Shown piece after piece: positions 34,268-42,812 of a stretch of DNA of 64,000 nt. The notes under the pieces are model-generated. The model saw nothing but the letters and a program-made list of their open reading frames with translations, made no database searches and was not told the origin of the DNA. The translations under genes and the position numbers were made by a program. The stretch's first letter is position 1; the number at the start of each line of letters is the position of its first letter. The stretch comes from Burkholderiales bacterium (GTDB lineage Bacteria; Pseudomonadota; Gammaproteobacteria; Burkholderiales; Burkholderiaceae_E), in the NCBI GenBank assembly GCA_003577305.1, contig QEVL01000020.1, forward strand, positions 1-64,000. The letters are read 5' to 3'.

Positions 34268-35461
34268 TCAGGCGAGCGCGCCGCGCCGGTCGCGCGTGGC
34301 GAAGCCCGGCGCGTCGTCGGGCACGTCGCGGCCGAAGGCGATCGCCTTGAACAGCTCGCCCATCTCCGCTTCCGACAGCAGCATCTGCGCCGCCTGCGCC
34401 TGCTTCGTCCACAGGCGGGCGTCGTCGCGCGGCAACTCCGCCAGGCGATCGAGCAGCCCGCAGTCGAGCAGGAAGCGCGCCTGCGAGTTGTAGCCGAGCG
34501 GCTGCAGCCCGGCTGCGCGCGCCGCGCGGCTCACCGCGGTGAAGTCGACGTGCGCGGTGATGTCCTGCAGGCCCGGCCAGACGAACGGGTCGTCGTGCAC
34601 CCGATGCCGGTAGTGGCACTGCAGCGTGCCGGTGCTTCGGTGCGCGTGGTAGTACTCGGCGCGCGGAAAGCCGTAGTCGAGCAGCAGCATCGCGCCGCGG
34701 GCGAGCCGCCTGGCCACCGTGGCGACCCAGCCCTGCGCCTGCTCGCCGATCTCCGAGACGTAGTCGCCAACCGGCTCGTCGACTCCGGCCCAGGCTTCGC
34801 GCAGCACCGCCAGCACCCGGGCGGCGAAGGCGTCGTCGGCGGGCCAGTCGGCGAACCCGAAGCCGCCGCCCTGCGGCGCGCAGGCCACGCCGCGTTCGAA
34901 CACTGCGCCCTCGCGCCAGCGAAACACGCGCACCGGCATCGCATCGAGCACTTCGTTGGCCACCACCACGCCCTCGATGCGCTCGGGCAGCGCGTCGAGC
35001 CACTCGACGCGGCCGGCGAGCGCCGGCGCGCGGGCGGCCAGCGTCTCGCGCTGGCGCGCGCGCAGCGGCGCCGAGAGCTCGACGATCGAGTAGCGCTCGG
35101 GCGCGCTGCCGAGTGCGTCGAGCGACTCGAGCAGTTGCGCGGCCAGCGCCCCCGAGCCGGCGCCGAACTCCACGACCGCCGCCGGCGCCGCGTCGAACCA
35201 GTGCGCGCACTGCGCCGCCAGGCACCGACCGAAGAGCGGCGACAGTTCGGGCGCGGTGACGAAGTCGCCGTCAGCGCCGAACTTGCGGCTGCCACTCGCG
35301 TAGTAGCCGAGCGCCGGCTCGTACAGCGCCATTGCCATGTATCGATCGAAGCCGATCCAGCCGCCGGCCGCGCGAATCGCGTCGGCGATGCGCCCGCCCA
35401 GTTCGTGCGATGCCTGCGCGGCAGGCGCCGCCGGCGTCGGCAGGATGTCGGCAGCGCCCAC
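34268..35461 (-). CDS. MidA/NDUFAF7-like SAM-dependent methyltransferase
   Basis: A 397-residue COG1565 protein. Near the N-terminus IGFDRYMAMALYEPALGYYASG and FVTAPELSPLFGRCLA are signatures of the family. VVEFGAGSGALAAQLLESL is the S-adenosylmethionine site, and VVVANEVLDAMPVRVF and MLLLDYGFPRAEYYH follow. Mitochondrial NDUFAF7 methylates a complex I arginine; the bacterial substrate is unknown. The GTG start at 35461 has AGGGGGA seven bases upstream. It is in line with the upstream acyltransferase gene. Confidence 0.87.
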   Translation of the reverse strand: MGAADILPTPAAPAAQASHELGGRIADAIRAAGGWIGFDRYMAMALYEPALGYYASGSRKFGADGDFVTAPELSPLFGRCLAAQCAHWFDAAPAAVVEFGAGSGALAAQLLESLDALGSAPERYSIVELSAPLRARQRETLAARAPALAGRVEWLDALPERIEGVVVANEVLDAMPVRVFRWREGAVFERGVACAPQGGGFGFADWPADDAFAARVLAVLREAWAGVDEPVGDYVSEIGEQAQGWVATVARRLARGAMLLLDYGFPRAEYYHAHRSTGTLQCHYRHRVHDDPFVWPGLQDITAHVDFTAVSRAARAAGLQPLGYNSQARFLLDCGLLDRLAELPRDDARLWTKQAQAAQMLLSEAEMGELFKAIAFGRDVPDDAPGFATRDRRGALA

Positions 35462-35490
35462 GCCCCGAATCCCCCTGCGATGCGGCCGCG

Positions 35491-36423
35491 TCAGTGCGGC
35501 GCCGCCGCGGCGCCCGGCCCCGGCGAGCCGGCCGCCGCGAGCAGTTCGTCGATGCGCTCGTCCTTGCGCTGCCACAGTCCGTGCAGCCAGGCCTGCACCC
35601 GCTTGCGCAGCTTCGAGTCGGTCATGAAGTCGCCGCGCGCGAAGTCGGGCGGAATCGAGTGACGATCGACGCGCACCACGATGCGCTTCACGTCGCCGCG
35701 CAGGAACTGCCAGAAGGTGGGCACGCCGTCCGGATAGACGATCGTCACGTCGACCATCGAGTCGAACCTGTCGCCCAGCGCCGCGAGCGACAGCGCGAGC
35801 GCGCCCGCCTTGGGCTTGAGCAGGTGGCGGTACGGCGAGCGCTGCGCCACGTGCTTGGCGGCGGTGAAGCGCGTGCCCTCGACGAAGTTCATCACGCTGG
35901 TGGGCAGCAGCGCGAACTTCGCGCAGGCGCGCCGCGTGGTCTCGAGGTCTTCCATGCGCTTGTCGGGGTGCTTCCTCAGGTACTGCTCGGAGTGCCTGCG
36001 CATGAACGGGAAGTCGAGCGCCCACCACGCGAGCCCCATGATCGGCACCCAGATCAGCTCGCGCTTCAGGAAGAACTTGAGCAGCGGAATGCGCCGGTTG
36101 AACAGGTGCTGCAGCACGAAGATGTCGACCCAGGTCTGGTGGTTCGCGCAGACCATGTACCACCCGCGCCAGGCGAAACCCCCGAGCCCCTCGACATCCC
36201 AGGCGGTGCGCTGCGTCAGGCGCATCCAGCCGCTGTTGCCGGCGATCCAGCGCGTGGCGATGCCGTTGAGCAGCGGGTCGATCACGGCTCGCACCGGCGC
36301 GAAAGGCAGTGCGAGCTTGAGCAGCGACAGTGCGAACAGCAGCAGGCACCAGACCAGAGTGTTCGCCACCAGCATCACGGACGCTGCGACCCCGCGCACG
36401 GTCGGGGGAAGGAAGCTCAGCAT
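35491..36423 (-). CDS. PlsC-like acyltransferase (YihG type)
   Basis: A 310-residue membrane-bound 1-acylglycerol-3-phosphate acyltransferase-like protein. An N-terminal hydrophobic segment (LVANTLVWCLLLFALSLLKLA) precedes the catalytic HX4D motif HQTWVD (residues 95-100). Substrate-binding NFVEGTRFTAAKH and PKAGALALSL follow. The layout resembles E. coli YihG. It probably transfers acyl groups to lysophospholipid; the exact acceptor is not deducible. It is divergent from the SDR gene at 36540. Confidence 0.87.
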   Translation of the reverse strand: MLSFLPPTVRGVAASVMLVANTLVWCLLLFALSLLKLALPFAPVRAVIDPLLNGIATRWIAGNSGWMRLTQRTAWDVEGLGGFAWRGWYMVCANHQTWVDIFVLQHLFNRRIPLLKFFLKRELIWVPIMGLAWWALDFPFMRRHSEQYLRKHPDKRMEDLETTRRACAKFALLPTSVMNFVEGTRFTAAKHVAQRSPYRHLLKPKAGALALSLAALGDRFDSMVDVTIVYPDGVPTFWQFLRGDVKRIVVRVDRHSIPPDFARGDFMTDSKLRKRVQAWLHGLWQRKDERIDELLAAAGSPGPGAAAAPH

Positions 36424-36539
36424 GCTCGCCGGGGTCCGGGGGTTCGGGGAAATGCGTCGATCGTACCAGCCCGGCCCGCCGGCCCATGTGCCCGGACGGA
36501 TTGATTGGGTACACTTGCGACGCCTTGCCCGCCCTCGAC

Positions 36540-37298
36540 ATGGAAACGGACTGCGTCGTCCTCGTCACCGGCGCGGCCCGACGCATCGGCGCCGGGATCG
36601 CGCGTCACCTGCACGCCCTGGGATGCAGCGTCGCGCTGCACTACCGGCATTCGGCCGACGACGCCCTGCGCCTGGCCGCTTCGCTGAACGAGACCCGCGC
36701 CGGCTCGGCGCTGGCGATCGCCGCCGACCTCTCCAGCGCCCAGCAGTGCGCCCGCCTGGTCGACGCGGCGGCGAACTGGAAGAACCGCCTCGACGCGCTG
36801 GTGAACAACGCATCGACCTTCTACCGCACACCCCTGGGCAGCATCGACGAGCGGCAGTGGTCGGAGCTGGTCGACGGCAACCTGAAGGCGGCGCTGTTCG
36901 TCACCCAGGCCGCGGCGCCGTGGCTGCGGCTGGGCGGCGGGGCGGTGGTCAACCTGTGCGACGTGAACACCGAGCGGCCGTTGCCGCAGTTCTCGGTGTA
37001 CACCGCGGCCAAGGCAGGCATCGTCGCGCTCACCCGGGCGCACGCCCTCGAGCTGGCGCCGCAGGTGCGGGTGAACGCGATCTCCCCGGGCTCGCTCGAC
37101 TGGCCCGAGCTGCCGGTCTTCAGCGACGAGGAGCGCCGCGCCGCCGAGGCGTCGATCCCGCTCGGGCGGCCCGGCACCGCGCGCGACGTGGCTCGCGCGG
37201 TCGAATTCCTGCTCTTCGGAAACGATTACGTCACCGGCCACGTGCTGAACGTCGACGGCGGCAGCAGCCTGGTCTCGCGCTGGGCCGGGCCGCACTGA
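36540..37298 (+). CDS. Short-chain dehydrogenase, probable pteridine reductase (FolM-like)
   Basis: A 252-residue SDR with LVTGAARRIGAGIARHLHAL, where the Arg after TGAA is typical of pteridine and dihydrofolate reductases of the PTR1/FolM type. It also has NNASTFYRTPLG, YTAAKAGIVALTRA with the catalytic Tyr and Lys, and VNAISPGSLDWPE. It lies 31 bases before folB, which supports a role in pterin reduction. The ATG at 36540 gives the canonical short N-terminus. General SDR activity is certain; substrate is inferred. Confidence 0.82.
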   Translation: METDCVVLVTGAARRIGAGIARHLHALGCSVALHYRHSADDALRLAASLNETRAGSALAIAADLSSAQQCARLVDAAANWKNRLDALVNNASTFYRTPLGSIDERQWSELVDGNLKAALFVTQAAAPWLRLGGGAVVNLCDVNTERPLPQFSVYTAAKAGIVALTRAHALELAPQVRVNAISPGSLDWPELPVFSDEERRAAEASIPLGRPGTARDVARAVEFLLFGNDYVTGHVLNVDGGSSLVSRWAGPH

Positions 37299-37329
37299 AC
37301 CGGCCGCCGCTCACACTCCGCAGCCCATC

Positions 37330-37704
37330 ATGCAAGACCTCTTCCACGACTGCTACCGGATCCTCGTGCAGGGCATCGAGATCGACTGCTTCCTCGGCGT
37401 GTACGAGCGCGAGCAGGCGCGCCAGCGGCCGGTGGTGATCGAGGTCGAGCTGTACGTGCCGCACGCGGCGAAGATCTCGCGCCGCGACACGCTGTCCGAG
37501 ACGGTCAACTACGAGCGCGTCGTCGAGGCGGTCGAGCGGGTGGTCGCCGACCGCCGCTTCAAGCTGGTCGAGACGCTGTGCGCCGAGCTCGCCGACGACA
37601 TCGCGCGGCTGCCCGGCCTGCGTGCGCTGAAGGTGTCGGTCACCAAGCCGCAGCCCCTGCCGCGCGCGCGCGCGGTGCGCGTCGAGGTCTGGAGGCACCC
37701 GTGA
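37330..37704 (+). CDS. folB: Dihydroneopterin aldolase
   Basis: FolB cleaves 7,8-dihydroneopterin in folate synthesis. The 124-residue protein has [20 protein letters not shown] (the substrate Glu) and [15 protein letters not shown]. The catalytic Lys lies in [17 protein letters not shown]. Size and motifs match the family, although the dihydroneopterin triphosphate epimerase FolX is similar in fold. The stop overlaps the GTG of ttcA, so the two are coupled. Confidence 0.92.
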   Translation: MQDLFHDCYRILVQGIEIDCFLGVYEREQARQRPVVIEVELYVPHAAKISRRDTLSETVNYERVVEAVERVVADRRFKLVETLCAELADDIARLPGLRALKVSVTKPQPLPRARAVRVEVWRHP

Positions 37705-38597
37705 GCACCATCGAGCCGCCGCCGGCCACGCGCCGCGAGGAGAAGCTCGCCTACGAGCGCAACAAGCTGCACAAGCGGCTGCTGCGCCAGGCCGGGCAGG
37801 CGATCGCCGACTTCGCAATGATCGAGCCCGGCGACCGCGTGATGGTCTGCCTGTCCGGCGGCAAGGACAGCTACGCGCTGCTCGACCTGCTGATCACGCT
37901 GCGAAGCCGCGCCCCGATCGCCTTCGAGCTCGTCGCGGTCAACCTCGACCAGAAGCAGCCCGGGTTTCCGGCCGACGTGCTGCCGCGCTACCTGGAGTCG
38001 CGCGGCGTGCCGTTTCACATCGAGAACCAGGACACCTATTCGATCGTCACCCGGGTGATTCCCGAGGGACGCACGATGTGCTCGCTGTGCTCGCGGCTGC
38101 GGCGCGGCATCCTGTATCGCGTGGCCGGCGAACTCGGCGCGACGAAGATCGCGCTGGGCCACCACCGCGACGACATCCTCGAGACCTTCTTCCTCAACGT
38201 GTTCTTCGGGGGCAAGCTCGAGGCGATGCCGCCCAAGCTCGTCTCCGACAACGGCCGGCACATCGTGATCAGGCCGCTCGCCTACGCCAGGGAGGAAGAC
38301 CTCGCGGCGTTCGCGCAGTGGCGCGGGTTTCCGATCATTCCGTGCAACCTGTGCGGCTCGCAGGAGAACCTGAAGCGCCGCGAGATCAAGCAGCTGCTGC
38401 GCGACTGGGAGCGGCGCTTTCCCGGCCGGGTGGAAAACGCGTTCGCGGCGCTCGGCCGCGTCACGCCCTCGCACCTGATGGACCGCACGCGCTTCGACTT
38501 CGCGCATCTGCGCGCTACCGGCGAGCCGGTGCCCGACGGCGACATCGCATTCGACGCCGATCCGTCGCTCGATCAGGCGCCGTGGTCACCCGCGTGA
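37701..38597 (+). CDS. ttcA: tRNA 2-thiocytidine(32) synthetase TtcA
   Basis: TtcA adds sulfur to cytidine 32 of certain tRNAs using ATP and a [4Fe-4S] cluster. The 298-residue product has the PP-loop [15 protein letters not shown] (residues near 51), the cluster-binding CSLCSR and CNLCGS pairs, and [14 protein letters not shown]. The GTG start at 37701 overlaps folB by four bases and preserves the RRHEKLAYE-like [16 protein letters not shown] beginning. Confidence 0.95.
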   Translation: MSTIEPPPATRREEKLAYERNKLHKRLLRQAGQAIADFAMIEPGDRVMVCLSGGKDSYALLDLLITLRSRAPIAFELVAVNLDQKQPGFPADVLPRYLESRGVPFHIENQDTYSIVTRVIPEGRTMCSLCSRLRRGILYRVAGELGATKIALGHHRDDILETFFLNVFFGGKLEAMPPKLVSDNGRHIVIRPLAYAREEDLAAFAQWRGFPIIPCNLCGSQENLKRREIKQLLRDWERRFPGRVENAFAALGRVTPSHLMDRTRFDFAHLRATGEPVPDGDIAFDADPSLDQAPWSPA

Positions 38598-38604
38598 CTG
38601 CGGA

Positions 38605-39312
38605 CTATGGCGTGTTCACGCTGCGCCCGAGGCCGAGCCGCTCGCGCACGCGCGCGAAGCTGCCTTCCGGGTCGGCGATGTCGAAGAAGATCGCCTCCAT
38701 GCCCACCGCGCGCGCGCCCTCGACGTTGCGCGGCTGGTCATCGACGAACAGCGCGCGTCCGGCTGCGACGCCGAGCGCCTCGAGCGCGGCGCGATAGGCA
38801 CGCGGATCGGGCTTGAGCACGCCGGTGTGCGTGGCGTCGACCAGTGCGTCGATCTCGCGCAGCAGCGCGAGCCGTTCCATGAACGGCCGTCCCCAGAAGA
38901 GCTCGAGCTCGTTGGAGACGACGCCCACGCGCAGCCCCGCGGCGCGGGCCTGCGCGACCGTGCGCAGCGCGCACTCGCGCACCGCCCGGTTCGGGTCGTC
39001 GCCGCGGATCGCCCCGATGAAGTCGAGCGGCGTCCAGGCGGCGTGGCCGAGCATGCGCCCGACTTCGGCCGCGCGCAGCGCCCAGTAGTCGCGCTCGCTG
39101 ATCTCGCCGGCGCTCATTCTCCGCCACAGCGGATCGGTGCGCGGATCGACCGGCCCGAGCCAGCCGAGCGTGCCGGGCGCCAGGCCGAGGATCGCCTCGT
39201 TCTCGCGCTGGCGCTCGAAGACCGAAATCGAGACCACGTTGCCGAAGTCGAGCAGCAGCGCGTCGAACTGGCGCTCGCCGGCACGGCCGGCCCGAGCATC
39301 CGGGGGATTCAT
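38605..39312 (-). CDS. HAD-superfamily (IA) hydrolase
   Basis: A 235-residue cytosolic hydrolase with the first HAD motif as LLLDFGNVVS, the second as GLRVGVVSNEL, Lys in VLKPDPRAYR, and the final acidic motif ALFVDDQPRNVEGARAVGM. The second Asp of the usual DxD is Gly, as in the epoxide-hydrolase-like/YihX group, whose members often act on small phosphates. It is convergent with ttcA. Substrate unknown. Confidence 0.85.
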   Translation of the reverse strand: MNPPDARAGRAGERQFDALLLDFGNVVSISVFERQRENEAILGLAPGTLGWLGPVDPRTDPLWRRMSAGEISERDYWALRAAEVGRMLGHAAWTPLDFIGAIRGDDPNRAVRECALRTVAQARAAGLRVGVVSNELELFWGRPFMERLALLREIDALVDATHTGVLKPDPRAYRAALEALGVAAGRALFVDDQPRNVEGARAVGMEAIFFDIADPEGSFARVRERLGLGRSVNTP

Positions 39313-39502
39313 CTTCTCCTGGCTCCCTGAAGCAGTGTGTCACTCACGGGCGTCGGCGGCGGCGGATCGGCGGGGCTGCAACGCGCGGCGACGGCCACTG
39401 CGCCCGCGATCGCGGCGACCTGGCCGCCGCGCCGGCAGCCTATCACCGAAATCACGCTCCCGCCGGGCACGGCGGCGCGCTCGCAGCCGACCGACGCGCG
39501 GC

Positions 39503-39847
39503 TCAGCGTGCCAGTTCCCCGATCCGGTACCGGGGAAGCAGTCCCGCCGCGTGCGGGGAGTGTGGCCGGCCGACGTCTTTCGTCCTGAACGCCTCGGTCG
39601 CCTCCTTGCCGCAATGTCGCAGCATGACGGCCTCAGGAGCCGGGTGCTGCGGCAGGTAGTCGGTGAAGTCGTAGACCACGCCGTCGATCGCCATCCAGCA
39701 GCTCGTCGCACCGGCGTGGCGAGCGAGCTCGCCCAGCGTGAAGGGTGGCGCGCCGCCGACGGCCGCCGGCTCGCGGGCCGCCATCAGGTTCAGGGCGGCC
39801 ACCGCGATCCAGAACGCGATCGTCGCGATCGTGACGGCGCGCTTCAT
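39503..39847 (-). CDS. Membrane-anchored cytochrome b5-like haem-binding protein
   Basis: A 114-residue protein with one N-terminal helix (VTIATIAFWIAVAALNLM) and a cytochrome b5-like domain. Haem-ligand positions are visible as HPAP (residues 68-71, in place of HPGG) in FTDYLPQHPAPEAVML and a second His in RPHSPHAAGLL. TSCWMAIDGVVYDFTDYL is the typical b5 lead-in. Its ATG overlaps the flavoprotein stop (ATGA), pairing the two as a probable electron-transfer unit. The 190 bases between it and the HAD gene show nothing convincing. Confidence 0.83.
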   Translation of the reverse strand: MKRAVTIATIAFWIAVAALNLMAAREPAAVGGAPPFTLGELARHAGATSCWMAIDGVVYDFTDYLPQHPAPEAVMLRHCGKEATEAFRTKDVGRPHSPHAAGLLPRYRIGELAR

Positions 39848-41025
39848 CGGAAATCGAAGCGTTCGCTCTGGATGTCGCGCGGGGCGATGCCGGCCGCGAC
39901 GAGCCGCGCGCGCAGCGGATCGACCAGCGCCGGCGGACCGCACAGGAACGCCTGGCGCTCCGCCAGCGCGCCGACGCGCGCCGCGATCGCCGCCCACACC
40001 TCCTCGACGTCTCCCGCGGACTCGATCGCGTGCAGGCGAACCTGGGCCGGCAGCGTCGACGACAGTCCCGGCAGGCAGGCGCCTGCCAGCACGTCGTCCG
40101 GCCGGTGGACGTGGACGAGGTCGACGGGGGCGGCCGTGACCGCCGTACCGCCGAGCGCGGCCAGGAACGGCGCGACGCCGACTCCGCCGGCCAGCCACAA
40201 CTGCGGCCGACGCGGGTCGCGCCGTGCGAGGAACGCACCGTAAGGGCCCTGCACGCTCGCCGCGACGCCGGCCTGCACGGTCTGCAGATGCGCGGTGCAG
40301 TCGCCCAGGGAACGGATCAGCAGGCGCAACCGCTCGCGCGCGGCGCCTCCGGCAATCGTGTAGGGGTGGTATTCGCCGCAGCCCCTCCAGCCCGGGCCGT
40401 CGCGAAACGCAACGAACACGAACTGCCCGGGCTGCCAGGCGATCGGCGCACCGACCGGTTCGAGCTCCAGGTCGAGAAGCCCCGGACCGGGGCGCACGAC
40501 GCGTGCGACACGGTACGGATGCGAGCGCACCCAGCCGCGCCCCAGCGCGTAGCGCCAGGCGATCGCACCGAGCGCGACCGCGAGCACCCCAGCCAGCGCC
40601 GGGCGCAGGCCTGGCCCCGCAAACCACCACGCGTGCGCGAACGCCACCAGGAATGCGGGCACGGTGACCGCGTGCGCCACACGCCAGCGCGCGTACGCGA
40701 GCCTGACCTGGAAAGTCGCGACCATCGTGGCCATCAGCAACGCCAGCGCGAGCCAGCCGGCGCGCACCGCCGCTCCCTGGCCCGGCGGCGTCACGACCGC
40801 GGCGGCGGCACGCCAGCCGCCCGCGTCGAAGGCCTCGCCCGCCAGTGCCAGCGGATGCGCGAGCACGGCGAAGTAGGCGAACGCCCCGCAGGCGTGATGC
40901 CACCAGTACAGGCGGTCGAGCCCGCCGGCGGCGCGCTCGAACCCACGCAGGCGCAGCATCAGCACGAAGCTCGCGCACCACAACGCGAGCCCCACCATGC
41001 CGGATACGGAAGCGATCGTCGGCAT
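39844..41025 (-). CDS. Ferric-reductase-like transmembrane flavoprotein (FAD/NAD-binding)
   Basis: A 393-residue protein. Roughly residues 1-190 hold several membrane helices with paired His (WWHHACGAFAYFAVLAHP and VAFAHAWWF) that could bind haems as in ferric reductase/NOX domains. The C-terminal half is a ferredoxin-NADP reductase module: FAD-binding WQPGQFVFVAFRD and HPYTIAGG, NAD(P)-binding WLAGGVGVAPFLAAL, and the end FLCGPPALVDPLRARL. It likely passes electrons from NAD(P)H across or within the membrane, plausibly through the adjacent b5 protein. The physiological acceptor is unknown. Confidence 0.82.
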   Translation of the reverse strand: MPTIASVSGMVGLALWCASFVLMLRLRGFERAAGGLDRLYWWHHACGAFAYFAVLAHPLALAGEAFDAGGWRAAAAVVTPPGQGAAVRAGWLALALLMATMVATFQVRLAYARWRVAHAVTVPAFLVAFAHAWWFAGPGLRPALAGVLAVALGAIAWRYALGRGWVRSHPYRVARVVRPGPGLLDLELEPVGAPIAWQPGQFVFVAFRDGPGWRGCGEYHPYTIAGGAARERLRLLIRSLGDCTAHLQTVQAGVAASVQGPYGAFLARRDPRRPQLWLAGGVGVAPFLAALGGTAVTAAPVDLVHVHRPDDVLAGACLPGLSSTLPAQVRLHAIESAGDVEEVWAAIAARVGALAERQAFLCGPPALVDPLRARLVAAGIAPRDIQSERFDFR

Positions 41026-41033
41026 CGGTCCGG

Positions 41034-42134
41034 CTACGGGTCGTTCGGGGTCGATCCGATCCTGCGCAAGCCCCTCGCCGCTCGCAGCCGGCGCGCCAGC
41101 CGGCGCAGCAGCCCCGCGAACGCCGCCGACCACGCGAGCAGCGCCGAGGCGAGAAACACCGGCGGCAGGAACCCCAGGAAATCGAACCCCAACGCGAGCG
41201 CCATCTCGTGCGTGCTCGCGGCGTACATGCCGAGCGGGAACACCGCGCCCCAGTACAGCGGGTCGTAGCGCAGCGGGAAACGCTTGTAGACGTAGCGCCA
41301 GACGCCCAGCACGACCAGCATCGGGATCCACCAGGTGCCGGTCGCCCAGTAGAAGACCGTGAAACCCTTGAGGAACGGCAGCAGCGAGCGCAGGAACGGC
41401 GCATCGGGCGCGTTGACGATCAGCAGCGAGCCGGCGAGCGTGGAGATCGCCATCGCGCCCATGTTGATCCAGTACGGCGGCGCGAGGTCGCCCGGCGAGA
41501 ACGGGAAGAACGTGTAGCGATAGAAGATCAGCGACATCATCCAGATGTAGAGCATGCCGCCCCACAGCCACATCGACAGCGCGAAGAAATTCAGTTCGAG
41601 CTTCCAGGGCTGCCCGATGCGGGCAGCGAGCAGCGCGCTGAGCACCGCGATCGACTGCGTGGCGACCACCGCCAGCAGCCAGGCCCCGGTGATGCCGCGG
41701 TCGAGCGTCGGCTTCCTCTCCTTGATCGTGAAGGCGGTGAACACGGTGTAGGTGAGGCCGACCCACAGCACCAGTGCGAACACCCACAACGCGGCGGCGA
41801 ACCGGTACTCGTCCGCGAGCAGCGCGCACTGGCTGCCGAGCACTGCGGTGCCGGCGACGGTGGTGAAGAAGCCCGGGCCGCGCAGGTGATCGACCAGGTC
41901 GCCGAAGAAGCGCCGACGGTGGCGCACCATGCGCAGCACGCTGAGCACCCAGAGGACGATCCAGGCAAGCACGTTCAGAGCGAACAGCGGCAGCGCGATC
42001 GCGCGCAGGCCGAGCTGGTGCGACGCGAGCGAGACGATGCCGGTGGCCATCACCAGCGCGAAGTACGCCGGCGAGAATTCGTCGAGCCCGGCGAGCACGC
42101 CACCGTGCTTCGCGGGGTCGTTCACGTCGCTCAC
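41034..42134 (-). CDS. TDT-family (tellurite resistance/C4-dicarboxylate) transporter
   Basis: A 366-residue integral membrane protein with about ten helices, opening FSPAYFALVMATGIVSLASH, the signature of the TehA/Mae1 (SLAC1-like) family. It has a WWIPMLVVLGVWRYVYKRFP segment and a basic C-terminus. GTG start at 42134 overlaps the rhomboid stop by four bases (GTGA), which fixes it. Substrates in the family range from malate and sulfite to tellurite-linked anions, so the ligand is open. Confidence 0.85.
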   Translation of the reverse strand: MSDVNDPAKHGGVLAGLDEFSPAYFALVMATGIVSLASHQLGLRAIALPLFALNVLAWIVLWVLSVLRMVRHRRRFFGDLVDHLRGPGFFTTVAGTAVLGSQCALLADEYRFAAALWVFALVLWVGLTYTVFTAFTIKERKPTLDRGITGAWLLAVVATQSIAVLSALLAARIGQPWKLELNFFALSMWLWGGMLYIWMMSLIFYRYTFFPFSPGDLAPPYWINMGAMAISTLAGSLLIVNAPDAPFLRSLLPFLKGFTVFYWATGTWWIPMLVVLGVWRYVYKRFPLRYDPLYWGAVFPLGMYAASTHEMALALGFDFLGFLPPVFLASALLAWSAAFAGLLRRLARRLRAARGLRRIGSTPNDP

Positions 42135-42733
42135 CGCCGCCCGCGCCAGCGGCCCGACAGCGGGCCGCCGAAGCGGTGCGCGATCCAGCCGCCGACCATG
42201 CCGCCCAGGTGCGCGAAGTGCGCCACGCCGGTCGCGGTGCCGGTGACGCCGAGCACCAGTTCGAGAGCCCCGTACAGCAGCGCGAAGACGCGCGCCGGCA
42301 GCGGGATCGGCGGGATCAGCAGCATCACGATGCGATTCGGGAAGACGATCGCATAGCCGGCCAGCATCGCGAACACACCGGCGGACGCACCGATCACCGG
42401 TACGTCGGGCGAACCGAACACGACCACCACGAGCACCTGCGCGAGCCCACCGATCGCCACGCCGCCGAAGTAGCCGAGCGCCAGGCGCGCGGCCCCCCAG
42501 ACCCGTTCGAGGTCGGACCCGAACATCCACAGCGCGAACATGTTGAACAGCAGGTGCGTGACGCCTGCGTGCAGGAAGCCGTAGGTGAGCAGCGTCCAGG
42601 GCGTGTACAGCAGCCCGAGCGGATCGCCGGGCCACAGCGCGAACCACACGATCAGCTGCTCGCCGAACACGGTCTGCGCGAAGAAGACCGCCAGGTTGGC
42701 GACGATCAGTCGCTGGACGAAAGGAGGAAGCAT
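42131..42733 (-). CDS. Rhomboid-family intramembrane serine protease
   Basis: A 200-residue, six-helix membrane protease. It shows GFLHAGVTHLLFNMFALWMF (with the conserved His/Asn), the catalytic Ser in VIGASAGVFAMLAGYA, and the catalytic His in GVAHFAHLGGMVGGW. The Ser-His dyad is therefore complete. The substrate is unknown. It heads the operon TDT transporter - flavoprotein - cytochrome b5 by overlapping stops and starts. Confidence 0.9.
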   Translation of the reverse strand: MLPPFVQRLIVANLAVFFAQTVFGEQLIVWFALWPGDPLGLLYTPWTLLTYGFLHAGVTHLLFNMFALWMFGSDLERVWGAARLALGYFGGVAIGGLAQVLVVVVFGSPDVPVIGASAGVFAMLAGYAIVFPNRIVMLLIPPIPLPARVFALLYGALELVLGVTGTATGVAHFAHLGGMVGGWIAHRFGGPLSGRWRGRR

Positions 42734-42812
42734 CGCAGTCTCGCGCCGGCCGCGCGCCCCGGGCCTCGCCCGGCTGCGGCGACGGACGCTGGCGTGACGC
42801 TGGCCTGGTGGG

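Noticed and set aside
39309-39614. A small Cys-containing ORF of 101 codons before the HAD gene
   Set aside because: It overlaps the cytochrome b5 gene in another frame, has no ribosome-binding site and shows no codon bias.
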